Assembly: GCA_032718475.1 (NCBI GenBank)
Contig: JAUCBJ010005360.1
Span: 1 to 60,224 of the forward strand
Length of the DNA: 60,224 nucleotides
Source of the DNA: Nemertoderma westbladi
Taxonomy: Eukaryota > Xenacoelomorpha > Nemertodermatida > Nemertodermatidae
Reading direction: 5' to 3'
This document shows, piece after piece, positions 1 through 9,819 of the stretch. Each line of letters opens with the position of its first letter. Positions within the stretch are counted from its first letter, which is position 1. The notes under the pieces are model-generated. The model was not told the origin of the DNA, made no database searches, and worked only from the letters and a program-made list of their open reading frames with translations. A program made the translations under genes and the position numbers.

Positions 1-1985
1 TTATTACCATACCTGATGTTTAGTGTATCCCAAACTTGTCTTAATCCGTCTGGATGTCCAATAAACTTTAACACCATTAACTTGGGAGATCCTTCCAAGC
101 ACTCGATGAGGAATCTAAGTTTCTCTCCATTAGATAGTACAGAGTTCTGAATGTTATCTTTATAATATTCATTAAAAGGTAACCATTTCATCTCATCTCC
201 ATTGAACTTGACGATCTCTCCCACCTTTACCGCTTGCCGGGCTTCGGTTCTAGCCATTTGACGCGTAAAACTTTCTTGGGCCATCGTGTTATTTAATATC
301 GAGTTATCGGTATATAAATTTCTCGGATTATGATCCGGTCTATAGGGAATATCATTATCAACAGGTTTATAATTACCCTTAATAGGGTTCACTATAAGAG
401 TTTCTACTTCGCTAGCAGTATAGATGAGTGTAGGCTCCACACCTTGCGCATGAGATACTTCAGACCTAACAGGTTGACACATTGTTACAAGGGGTGGTGG
501 TATACCCTTTTGTAAATTTACTAATTTATCACGTTCTAGCGCGATATTTTGCTGCACTTCTTGCAACTCTAGTCTACTTTCCCTTACTGTGCCCCCGAAT
601 TGCTGAACAGTCTCCTGCATCTGCCCGAGCAGGAGATCCATCCTCCGCCGTCTCTCGTCCACCCATTCGACCGCAGAAGCGGGAGTCGCCAACGTTGTAG
701 CGGGCGGATGAGGGACAACGGGCGACAAATCATGAATATTTCGCTCGGGGTCCAGGACCTGAACTGTCTCCTGGGCAGTTCTACGGGGCACAGGTAGCTT
801 AGTGCTATGCAGAGGGAATTTAGAGGTAGTTTCAGGGAGCACAGGTGTGTCTATCACCGAAGGGGTGATTTCCAGAACAGGCCTAATTACTTCAGGCTCA
901 TCTACTATAGTAGGGAGTCTTTCTATTTTAATTATTTGGTCTGTGGGTTCTGTACTACCTAAGTTGGTGTTATTTAGTTGCCTTCTAACAGCTGGAGGCA
1001 AATCAGGCAATTTCTGACGGTGGAATGTTCTTTTACGTCTGCTTAGACGAGATCTATTTCCTTTGCCTTCAGTATCGGTGGTATCGCCTTCCTCAGATGA
1101 TGTATATCCCTGCCTTTTGGGAGTAGATCGATTCATCATCTGCATATTACTAGCTGTTAACTGTTTACTGAAGTCGTCTTGCTTCTCTTGAAGATTTTCC
1201 AACTCCAGTTGGGCGATCTCTTCAGCCGCTCTCCGTTCTGCTTCCGCCACCGCTGCCGCTTTTGCCTCTGCCGCTGCCGCTTTTGCCTCTGCCTCTGCTT
1301 TTGCTGCTGCCTTTCTGTCTTCTATACGTTTTTTCCTTACTTGTTCTTCTTGTTCTCTAACGATGCGGAGTTGTTCATCGAATTTAGCCTGGTTCGCAGC
1401 CCTCATTTCCACATCGATGGCATCCAACACAAGCTTGGTTCCTTCGCTATTAGGGCTAAGTCCATCTAACCTTCTCCTCAATTCGTCATCACCTAAAAAA
1501 CGTTGATAGTCTGACAGATAGATGTCAATGGCATCCCTCTTATGCGGTTTCTCTGCTGTCACTTCGCTTTCTTCTTGAGAAGAAGTGGCGTCGGTTGATT
1601 CTTCATAGGTTGGCCGCTCATCATAAACCTTATCCGCCATCTTCGCTCCGCGTTCGGGCGTCCGCTCAACAGTATCCGAACTACTGGAGCTATCGGGCCG
1701 TTGAGAAGTAAGTTCTTGGCTCGCGGGTTGTTGAGGTTCCGCCGCCTCCCGATCCCGCCTGACTCGGGCCCGAGCGCCGACGACAGACCCACGATGCTGG
1801 ACTAGCCGAGGGTCTGAGATTACTACAGCAGGGATGGCCTCTCTCACAGCAGGAGGTGACTTCGACTTGGATCTAGGATGTTCTATACTTGGATCTGGGT
1901 CACTGATCTTTTTAAGACACTGTCTAACAGTCATTCTAACACTATCTATGAGACTATCCGACAGTGATTGGGTTGTGTCAGACAT
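1..1985 (-). CDS. BEL/Pao-type Gag protein, 3' end beyond the window (element B1)
   Basis: Reading the minus strand from ATG at 1985-1983 gives one uninterrupted frame of 661 codons that runs off the left edge, so it has no stop here. Residues about 1-190 are Ser/Pro/acidic and low complexity. Residues about 205-275 form an Ala/Glu/Lys-rich coiled coil. Residues about 588-661 carry a Gag core of the DUF1759 type found in BEL/Pao elements: FNGDEMKWLPF, then GEKLRFLIECLEGSP, then a YGN ending. The family role is to form the retroelement particle. Nucleocapsid fingers and pol would lie left of the window. The start is supported because a second copy on the plus strand (58890) begins with the same MSDT residues after a homologous leader. 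No break is seen, so this copy may be young. The domain call rests on motif recognition. Confidence 0.82.
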   Translation of the reverse strand, partial: MSDTTQSLSDSLIDSVRMTVRQCLKKISDPDPSIEHPRSKSKSPPAVREAIPAVVISDPRLVQHRGSVVGARARVRRDREAAEPQQPASQELTSQRPDSSSSSDTVERTPERGAKMADKVYDERPTYEESTDATSSQEESEVTAEKPHKRDAIDIYLSDYQRFLGDDELRRRLDGLSPNSEGTKLVLDAIDVEMRAANQAKFDEQLRIVREQEEQVRKKRIEDRKAAAKAEAEAKAAAAEAKAAAVAEAERRAAEEIAQLELENLQEKQDDFSKQLTASNMQMMNRSTPKRQGYTSSEEGDTTDTEGKGNRSRLSRRKRTFHRQKLPDLPPAVRRQLNNTNLGSTEPTDQIIKIERLPTIVDEPEVIRPVLEITPSVIDTPVLPETTSKFPLHSTKLPVPRRTAQETVQVLDPERNIHDLSPVVPHPPATTLATPASAVEWVDERRRRMDLLLGQMQETVQQFGGTVRESRLELQEVQQNIALERDKLVNLQKGIPPPLVTMCQPVRSEVSHAQGVEPTLIYTASEVETLIVNPIKGNYKPVDNDIPYRPDHNPRNLYTDNSILNNTMAQESFTRQMARTEARQAVKVGEIVKFNGDEMKWLPFNEYYKDNIQNSVLSNGEKLRFLIECLEGSPKLMVLKFIGHPDGLRQVWDTLNIRYGN

Positions 1986-4237
1986 GTTTGATGGTACAGT
2001 TGAATGCCTACTGCTATATTACAGTTAAAGCAAGTCTAGTAATTCAGTATCACTGTTAGCCTAGTAATTAATTACCGATACTGCTACTCAATGTAGCGTG
2101 ATATATATAATATATTAGAATACCGGTATGCTTATAGTATATATAAGTATTATTACAGACTAGTTTATCACAGAATACCGGTAGGTAATTTTAGCACAAA
2201 TATATATAAATATATAATAGGCCTATAGGAATACCGGTATACAGCTTACAGTTTGTAGTATATATAATTCTGGACTAGAATTAATTACAAGTACCGGTAT
2301 AATTTCAGCCTAAATTTATAGAAATAAAGATAATAGGCCTATCGTAAATACCGGTATATCAATTATTTTAAATAATTTAATTTCTGAATTTTAGGGTTAC
2401 TTGGTTACTTTACTTACTTTATTACCATTATTTGAGCAGTAATCCAACTGATATTGAGACCTAATGGTTGTATGGTAGGCCTACGATTTATAAATCGTTA
2501 GATTTGATTTATAATATATATATACCCGTTTTAATGGGTTTTGTCAATGTTTGAAATAAATGTTATTATTTCTGGGGAGTAATCACTACACAAAGCGGTG
2601 CGCTTTCAGTGAAGTGTTACTTATAGGACACTAAAACAAATAATAATTCTAATTTACCTAAGTTACTTAATACTACAAATTACGTACAATTCGGGTGAGA
2701 TTACAATCTCTAAATAAACACAAAAATTTACAAAAAACACAAAATACGAAATTTCAGGGTAATTTTACAAGAAGTCTACAAACCAGCCTAACAAAGGGTT
2801 AGAAATCTGGTTATTACAACGGACAGGGTACTACGGTATTTGAAAATAATAAGTAGTAGTAAATACACTGCGTTGTCCAGATAGGAAAATACCACCGCCT
2901 GACGACCTATAGCCGTATCGCTATAGGTACTACGTTATGTATCACGGAGTGTTCCTACCTAGAAGTTAATAGAGCTAATCGAACGTGCCTATCAACCACT
3001 TTACAACACAAATATAATGCCTACACTAATTACTCTCGGAAAGCACTGTACACTAAACCCTAAATTAGGTACGAGTACTTGTATAACATATAATCTGTAG
3101 TTAAATATACTTGAACAGCTAAAAGAACCACGGCATCTGCTGGAGTGACCGATGCACAAAATCACCAGTCTTTACCTACGCCAAGCAGCCCGTGTAGTAC
3201 CGGGGTTAATTTAACTATAGCGGTATGTATAACAAACACAATTACTGTAGGAACAAACTTGGGGAATGAATGTTGCGAATAATCGCATAAACTCTGAATA
3301 ATAAATATTACGCTACACGTACAAACTACTCAAACAAAATGCAGACCGAACACTGACAGACTACTATCAAGCCTAAACAAACTACGGTATATGCAGACTC
3401 CGAAATAATTAGGTAGTATGCGTTCTAACCCAGTAGTACGACTTATTCTTTAGTTGGGGGTTTACCTTACAGCATTCGCTGCCCCTACTTCCTAACCGTT
3501 CTTTATCGGACAAGTGATCTACACACGCTGCAATCCGTTCAGACCTAATAACAGCCAGACAACTATCCAGCCTACAAATTATCTAAATAAATATTATACG
3601 CTACCCGTACAGACTTACACAAACAAAGTACAGACTCAACGATGGCAGACTACTCTCAAGCCTAAATAAACTACAGGACATGCAGACTCCGAAATAATTA
3701 GGTAGTATGCGTTCTAACCCAGTAGTACGACTTATTCTTTAGTTGGGGGTTTACCTTACAGCATTCGCTGCCCCTACTTCCTAACCGTTCTTTATCGGAC
3801 AGGTGATCTACACACACTGCAATCCGTTCAGACTTAACAGCAATCAGACAACAGTTCAACCTACAAATTGTCTGTACAATCTGATCAGGCTTACACGCCT
3901 TCTGTTCAATACTGGCCTACAAACAAATAAAACTGACAGAAATAAGTAAGCTCCAAAAGAAACAAGGGGTGTACAGTCCCTAATCTCTTAAACAGCCTAC
4001 CGGTATACAACAATCAAATCGAATAATACTAATGTACTTATACGGAAGTACCGGTTAGGACAGTTGGGCCTACGGACCTACAGAAGTACCGGTTCTGGCA
4101 GTTGGACCTACGGGCCTACGGCAGTACCGGTTCTGGCAGTTGGGCCTACTGACCTACAGATGTACCGTTCAGGTTTACCGGTTGACCGGTACTTTCAACT
4201 TTATTGCTTACTGCAATAAAGAAGCTATATCCGTTAT
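1986..4237 (-). other. 2.25-kb non-coding leader of element B1
   Basis: This stretch lies between the Gag start and the terminal repeat and matches 56635-58889 in reverse orientation, closely by eye. Stops are frequent in all frames. Next to the gene (2120-2360), palindromic ATACCGGTAT-like sites recur every 56-62 bp together with TAGGCCTAT. At about 3300-3880 a block of about 289 bp occurs twice in tandem (GGTAGTATGC at 3412 and 3701). At about 4050-4160 a unit of about 48 bp containing TACCGGTT occurs about three times. It probably acts as leader and regulatory DNA; no function can be proved. Confidence 0.7.
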
Positions 4238-4638
4238 TGTTCGCGCTTTCAGACCTTTGGCAGTTTAACCCACCAAATTAGGATGTCTTCTAGATAATAA
4301 ATCGCTTTAGCCTCTAACAAGTATTTGATTCACTATACTAGTTGAAACCAATCTGTGCGCGATCATTCACCCGTTGGATATACCCGGGAGATTGATTTCG
4401 ACAGCTTAATCTTATTGCTATGTAAGCCTAATGTATTATTCGACTGACAGTATTATATAATCTCTGACAATATTATTCACCTTCAGGGAATATTAACAGT
4501 TCCTTTAGGACGTGGCGCTCTATCTATATAAACAGAGTTATGACTTAAACTACTCACAACGATATGGCTTAGTTACAATTCACATATATGGCGCATTCTT
4601 TAGGAAATGCTTCGTTATCAGTCTCACTCATACACAAT
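4238..4638. repeat. Truncated 5'-type terminal repeat of element B1
   Basis: Matches the inner 400 bp of the repeat at 55424-56634 in reverse orientation, and more distantly those at 6036-7299 and 59490-60224. The inner edge is TGTTCGCGCTTTC at 4238. Similarity stops after CATACACAA near 4637, where unrelated DNA begins, so the outer 800 bp are lost. Diagnostic differences (for example CCTCTAACAAG near 4313) group it with the 5' repeat of B2 and not with the two 3' repeats. Confidence 0.8.
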
Positions 4639-4856
4639 CGTAAAAGTAACCTAACTCTCCAAGGAACCTGAAGTACATCTAAGCCTTTGGGACGGACAGT
4701 TGAGTGACTTGTGCCGGTTGTCGTTGTCGTTGTGCGGCTACGTCGTTGGCGAAAGTACAGCGGCTACGACACATCGGCGCTGAGGATCTCGTACTGTCCG
4801 GGGTTGATTGGGGTAGGCAGTGACGCCCGCTCGCCTAAATATAAACTCATTATAAT

Positions 4857-5959
4857 ATGGATAAACTCATATATAGCAGATATGACGGAGTTGATAGAAG
4901 ATGGTCTTGTCATCCTATCGATTTACACAATACGGACTATGTCGACTATATATCCTGCCCAGCGGAGTCGGAACCATAAACGGAAATTCGAATGCGAAAA
5001 TTCTATTCGAAATCGACTCGAAAGAAAAGACACTTAAGAAACAAATGGACGCGGTAACTCCAACGTATATTTGGAATTCTTGATAGAAGCATTGTAACAA
5101 CAAATAAATATCACCCGCGTTTACCCTACCAGACGTGCGTCTTTGGTATTATTACGATAAATGCCCTAGACCCAACTAATAAACGGAAAGACATAAACAT
5201 CCACGTAAACCGAAACTTGTTGACGTATCACCTATGCTTACTCGACTCGAACGATCCTGGAGTAAACCTACGATCAGAGTCCCGGAATACTCGGTCAAAC
5301 CTCCTCATTCCTTAGTTGGACCTCAGACCTGCGATCTTGATGGTGTCGCGGATCCTCGCGGACTGTATTCACTGTTCAAAGATCTAGTGCTACCCTAACA
5401 ATTAATCGGTAACACTCCGACAGTGATTTCTAGCTAGCCGCCCATCTTACCTAGCCGGATTGTGACGCGGACACCTAATATCACTATCCAACCGTATGGT
5501 CGTCCACGTTTAACGCGATACAACCCCTCATCAAGGGGAAGGAGAGCGTTGTACGAAACGAGTTAAACGCTATTTTATAAAGATCAAAAAGGAAACCTGC
5601 GTTTGTTCAGATAAACGTAAGTTATAACAGTGAGTCCAATCGATACACGAATTGGCCTTATCTCAATTCGATTGGGAAATCCAGAATCTCTGAGAAGTTA
5701 TCGAACTTGGACGATCCTATTCTCTGCGAGAGTTTTTGGATGAACGTATCCAGCTACGAGCGGAGGAAAATCAGCTCGAGGAGAAGCATATCGAAACGGC
5801 AGATACCTCGACCACAATCCTACACCTTCTGATGCAATCATATTGTACCCTTCACCCAGGAGTTATGGCCCTCCTAGTAAAGTGGCTCCCCCCAAAGAGA
5901 AAAAGACTCTTGCTAGCCTCAAAAAACTGCGTAAACGCCGTCTGCGTAAGAAAGACTAA
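4857..5959 (+). pseudogene. Decayed reading frame of unknown origin
   Basis: Coding-like peptide stretches follow one another on the plus strand but change frame and meet stops. There is an ATG at 4857; a segment to about 5083 ending PTYIWNS; a shifted segment at about 5070-5330 containing HVNRNLLTYHLCLLDS; one at about 5335-5560 containing PYGRPRLTRYN with two internal stops; a charged coiled-coil segment (LRAEENQLEEKH) near 5740-5810; and a Lys/Arg-rich tail ending at TAA 5957-5959. At least five lesions are seen. I do not recognise the family. It lies between the broken B1 repeat and the E1 repeat, in the opposite sense to both elements. Confidence 0.4.
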
Positions 5960-6035
5960 CTGTTTAGAGTATCTTTATGTTTTAGAAACTGTGATTTTTA
6001 TATTTTATAGACTGAAAATCCCATTTTCTGGGAGC

Positions 6036-7299
6036 GGTGTAAAAGCCTTTGCTGAATTGCCCCGTTATTTTTATTATCTTTTACATTAAAATACTCTGTA
6101 GTTGATTTAATAAGTGTAAGAGACCGTATTATTACTGTATCGGTGTTTTTAGAGGATCTAAGACTTATTTCCTTCGTATGTGTATTGTGAAAGGTATATT
6201 TTTATGATTCTATGGCAATTCGTGACGCAAAGGAGTGATAGCTACTCTTGAACAGTAGTTACTATGACTACGGTTAACAGCTGACATTCATACGTGTTGA
6301 TTTCCTTTGTTCTACGGCGTCTCTCAGCTCAGTCAGCCAATGAGAGCGTTTTTGTGGCTCCTTGTACAGAGAATTTCCGAGAAATGACGCAATGCCTATG
6401 TGCAGTGCTTACATTCAGTCTTGAGCCAAAGAAAGAACGGCTTAGAAATATTTTGTGCTGTACTGCTTTTTAGTCGTACACTGGTAGGTTTAATTATAAA
6501 GGGCATATATCCTTTAACAAACGGACTGACTACTGCAATTTAACATACCTGATGACTGCTGACTGATCATACATGCTGACTGCTGAAACATTGCAAACTC
6601 ATAACAATCAGTGTTTTCATTGTTGTTTTATACTGCTATTTACCGTCAGTTCTTCATAATATGGTTGATGAATTATTATATTTGGAATAACGATAAACAA
6701 CCCCGAAACCCAATGTTCTTGATATACCGAAGGTAAGAGAGAAGGGTTACAGATAAACGATTGTGACTTATGTTAAAGTGGTTTGAAGTGAATCTAATGT
6801 TATTTGATAGACCCTACATGAGTCAGCCTGTGTTCCTTTTATATGTGACTAAAATCAGTGAAGATTGGCAGATTAGTGTGCAGTATTGTGCAGCATTGTG
6901 TATGAGTGAGTCTGTTAAAGAAGCAATTCCTAAAGAATGCGCCATATATGTGAATTATAATTAAGCCATATCGTTGTGAGTAGTTTAAGTCATAACTCTG
7001 TTTATATAGATAAAGCGCCACGTCCTAAAGGAACTGTTAATATTACCGAAGGTGAATAATATTGTCAGAGATTATATAATACTGTCAGTCGAATAATACA
7101 TTAGGCTTACATAGCAATAAAAAATTAAACCGTCGAACCCAATCTCCCGGGAATATCCAGCGGGTGAATGGTCGCGCACGGATTGGTTTCGACTAGTGTA
7201 GTGAATCAAATACTTGTCATAGACTAAAAAGCAGATTTATTATCTAGAAGACATTCTAATTTGGCGGGTTAAACTGCCAAAGGTCTGAAAGCGCGAACA
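6036..7299. repeat. 3'-type long terminal repeat of element E1
   Basis: About 1.26 kb, with outer edge GGTGTAAAAGCCTTTGCTG at 6036 and inner edge GAAAGCGCGAACA ending at 7299. The same sequence occurs at 55424-56634 in the same orientation and at 59490-60224 inverted. Since E1 reads on the minus strand, this copy stands at its 3' end in reverse orientation relative to the 5' repeats of B1 and B2. A TATATAAAC motif (minus-strand CTATATAAACAG at about 6990-7010) lies inside and would point out of the element. Reading frames of about 60 codons in the repeat lack ATG starts and are not called genes. Confidence 0.85.
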
Positions 7300-8427
7300 A
7301 ACGTTCCAATGATCCGCCATTCTTACCATCATCGGCAAGAATCGTATCGCTTCTCGCGACTCCGGATGATCTACTAATATCGCAGGTTCGGTGCCGTCGG
7401 AATAATACACCGGTCGGGGTTGAGATACGACCTGTGGAACAAATCCGGTCACTCTCCTCGTCTCCTCTTGATGCCTATCCACGGCCTTATTATACTCCGC
7501 TATCCTATTCTCAAATAACTCTTTCGCCTTCGCCGCTCGCTCCTCCTGCCGCAACGCGTCTATGTCATCCTGATGCTCAGGCGTGAGGCTTCTCACTCGG
7601 TGAGGCGAAGTAAACGCAGTCCAGGGACTCGAGAGCTCCAAACCCGCGGGTTTGGTACCCGAGTCCCGTGCCGCTTCGCGCCGCGCCTCTAGATCCTTAT
7701 AGGCTCGGTACAGCGAAATGGCCGCTGCCGTCTCTATCAAACTGGGTGTCGAACAGGGTTTAATCTCCGTATACGGATCTAATGTCGTAACGGTCAGCGT
7801 AATGGGTTTCGGAGGTCGCTTTCCGCTGAAGTCGATACTGATCATCGGGTTGCTCATCGGGTAACCTCCCTCGTTATATCTAAGGAACTGGTGAGCTGGA
7901 CATCGCGTTAATATCGGTTCTGGATGTTGCTCGTCTAGTCGGTCGGGAATCGCCACGTCTTGCTTGTTCATGCATTCACCACACTTGTAGAACAGCTTGT
8001 ACACGCTGAAGATTTTCGGCGTCTCCTGATCCTCGCCTCGAGTCCTGCGGTACAGATGCATTCCGTCGAACTGATCTCGGACTGCAGGTAGAGGTTCTTC
8101 GTGTCGTAAATACATATTCATATGGTACAGTCGTGCGATCTCCTTCTCCGGGTCTGCACTAATGTCACATACGTCTAAAGCGAAGTCGTAGGGATACCGA
8201 GTGCGATACTCTCTCCACAAAACTTCCATCCGGTCCCCCAACGCTCTCATTCTTTCCCTCCGTAATTCCTTATCGTAAGTAGGTTTGTATTTCCCGTTTA
8301 GCTCCATCACGGACCGCCCATGGTAGTAAACGTTAGAGTCTTTACATCCTGGTCGCGCGAATGGTAGCTCCGCCTCCTCTCTGGCAGTAAATCCTCTGCG
8401 CGGTTGCGCTCTAATATCCTTCTCCAT
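7240..8427 (-). CDS. Unrecognised 395-residue protein ending inside the terminal repeat
   Basis: I chose the ATG at 8427; the frame stays open a little upstream without another ATG. The protein is charged and soluble, with no signal peptide or membrane segment, so it is unlikely to be an envelope protein, although some BEL elements carry one at this position. Residues 20-40 hold a PG-K-VYY motif shared with the broken ORF at 21541-22165. C149/C152 and C176/H179 are spaced like a zinc ribbon (CGEC, then CPAH). A charged helix lies around residues 300-335. The last 19 residues, CSRFQTFGSLTRQIRMSSR, are encoded by the terminal repeat and are identical in the ORF at 58890. Position after pol and the intact frame suggest an element gene of unknown role. 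Confidence 0.6.
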   Translation of the reverse strand: MEKDIRAQPRRGFTAREEAELPFARPGCKDSNVYYHGRSVMELNGKYKPTYDKELRRERMRALGDRMEVLWREYRTRYPYDFALDVCDISADPEKEIARLYHMNMYLRHEEPLPAVRDQFDGMHLYRRTRGEDQETPKIFSVYKLFYKCGECMNKQDVAIPDRLDEQHPEPILTRCPAHQFLRYNEGGYPMSNPMISIDFSGKRPPKPITLTVTTLDPYTEIKPCSTPSLIETAAAISLYRAYKDLEARREAARDSGTKPAGLELSSPWTAFTSPHRVRSLTPEHQDDIDALRQEERAAKAKELFENRIAEYNKAVDRHQEETRRVTGFVPQVVSQPRPVYYSDGTEPAILVDHPESREAIRFLPMMVRMADHWNVCSRFQTFGSLTRQIRMSSR

Positions 8428-9186
8428 TATGCCTCGCGTATATACATATATATATCCCAATAAGTGCCGTTACGTAACCAATTACACTGTGGGTAAATCA
8501 GTTAGATGTTGCCGAAAGACAGACATCCCGAACCCCCCCCCGCTTTCCAGCAGTTCAGGTTCGACTCTCTAGATCTCGTCTCTTCCTAACTAACTATCCT
8601 CTAACCTATTCCCATGCATAGCGCAAAACTTTGGAGATAAACTGGCCGTGACCAACTCACTTTTTGATGCCCAAACTACTCCCGTTACTTGTACTAAACT
8701 ACAGTAGTTAGAAAGGACTATAGCCACAATACTCGACTATACCAAACCCACAGGTTTGATAATCGAACATCACACATCACTGCAAACTACTGAGTGGGGT
8801 CCATGTACGCCTCTGGTGCTACTAACCTTTAGCACCTTAGTTGCACTGTTGGCACCAATCTGTGGAAGTTGCTAAACTCAATTTACACTCCTACGTAATA
8901 TAGCCGTCACCATGGTTTCTAAATGCTATTTTCCAGGCTTCACGACTTTTCAAATTACTGTTTATCTATAGACGAATTCTAAAACGCGTCTATACACAGC
9001 GTCTGGAATTGTCTTGGGTTCACTTCTAATTTTTTAAAATTTTTAATTTTCCAAAAATTTTGAAATAAAATTTTGTTTTTTGATACCCACCAGACAAAAC
9101 TCAACGCAAATCACCACAACCCCGCTCCTATGCATTTCCTTGTATTTGCATACGAGGAATGCATACGAAGTGAGTTGCGTCCAACT
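8428..9186. other. Gap between integrase and the 395-codon ORF
   Basis: No gene is seen. The stretch contains an AT-rich block (9030-9090), a purine-rich AGGAGCGGGG on the minus strand near 9125 that resembles a polypurine tract, and the segment at 8828-8940 that has an inverted counterpart beyond the Gag gene. A C-run lies at 8533-8541. Confidence 0.6.
8828..8940 (-). repeat. Inverted flanking similarity, integrase side
   Basis: Read on the minus strand, the blocks AAACCATGG, CGGCTA, TAAATTGAGTTTAGC, CTTCCACA, TTGGTGCCAACAG and CAACTAA occur in this order. The same blocks in the same order occur on the plus strand at 17930-18045. The gag-pol genes are thus flanked by diverged inverted copies of about 110 bp. 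A direct LTR would have placed the copies in the same orientation. Confidence 0.55.
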
Positions 9187-9819
9187 CTAATTCTGTTTTG
9201 AGGCAGGAGACAAATTATAATCTCCCGTCTCGATGCGTGTCTCCTCTAATAACACGATATCTTGGACCGGTCGGTCCAAGGTGTGTAAACTATTAGTTTT
9301 ACACTTTTTTGGGTGCGGACAGTTGCACCTAATTTTCAACGTGACTGTGCGCACTATGTTTTGCACGTCTGGGTGTGTGTGCAAGATCACTCCTGTCTCC
9401 CAATACTTTCTCTTGACAATCGGCTCGGTTATCAATACGTAATCTCCCCCTTGGAGACTCCGAACCGTTTTGTACCACTTTGTTCTGGTGGATATGGTGG
9501 GAAGATAGTATTCCCGCCAATATTCCCAGAATGTGTACGCTACTAATTGAGTCACTTTCCAGCTTTTACGACTATATAGGTCGGCACTAACAGGTTCTGA
9601 TGCCGGCACAAGAAATGCTGGACTCTGCATTAGCAAATGATTCGGCGTTAATGCAACACCGTCTGGCAACATAGCTATCGGCCTCGAGTTTAATGTATCC
9701 TCGATTTCAATGAAAGCTGTAACCAGTTCGTCATCGGTAAGTTGTTTGTTCACAGGCAATGTTTTGGCAATAGCCTGCTTTACAGAGCGAACTAAACGCT
9801 CCAACTTCCTCCTCTCCAA
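9187..9819 (-). CDS. pol: Integrase C-terminal part of BEL/Pao Pol (frame-shifted fragment)
   Basis: The frame begins in the last part of the integrase core (ERLVRSVKQA) and continues through the region typical of BEL integrases: TLNSRPI, LTPNHLL, then a C-terminal domain with RSLQGGDYVLI. It overlaps the preceding ORF by 28 bases in a different frame. A one-base shift near 9795-9800 therefore separates the GGSW motif from the residues that follow it, where the third catalytic acidic residue lies in this family. No genuine ATG start exists, so it is a continuation, not a separate gene. It stops 59 bases before the purine-rich tract near 9125. Confidence 0.85.
   Translation of the reverse strand: MERRKLERLVRSVKQAIAKTLPVNKQLTDDELVTAFIEIEDTLNSRPIAMLPDGVALTPNHLLMQSPAFLVPASEPVSADLYSRKSWKVTQLVAYTFWEYWREYYLPTISTRTKWYKTVRSLQGGDYVLITEPIVKRKYWETGVILHTHPDVQNIVRTVTLKIRCNCPHPKKCKTNSLHTLDRPVQDIVLLEETRIETGDYNLSPASKQN

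Noticed and set aside
4711-5037. 108-codon ORF
   Set aside because: Its composition (poly-Val, then Arg) looks random and it crosses frames of the decayed gene remnant. It has no homologue in the window.
6839-7021. Reading frame of about 60 codons preserved in three terminal-repeat copies (also 56177-56359 and 59766-59948)
   Set aside because: It begins with GTG, has no ATG and points out of the element. Preservation is explained by overall repeat similarity.
7240-8427. Envelope gene of a BEL element
   Set aside because: There is no signal peptide, membrane segment or glycosylation-rich ectodomain.
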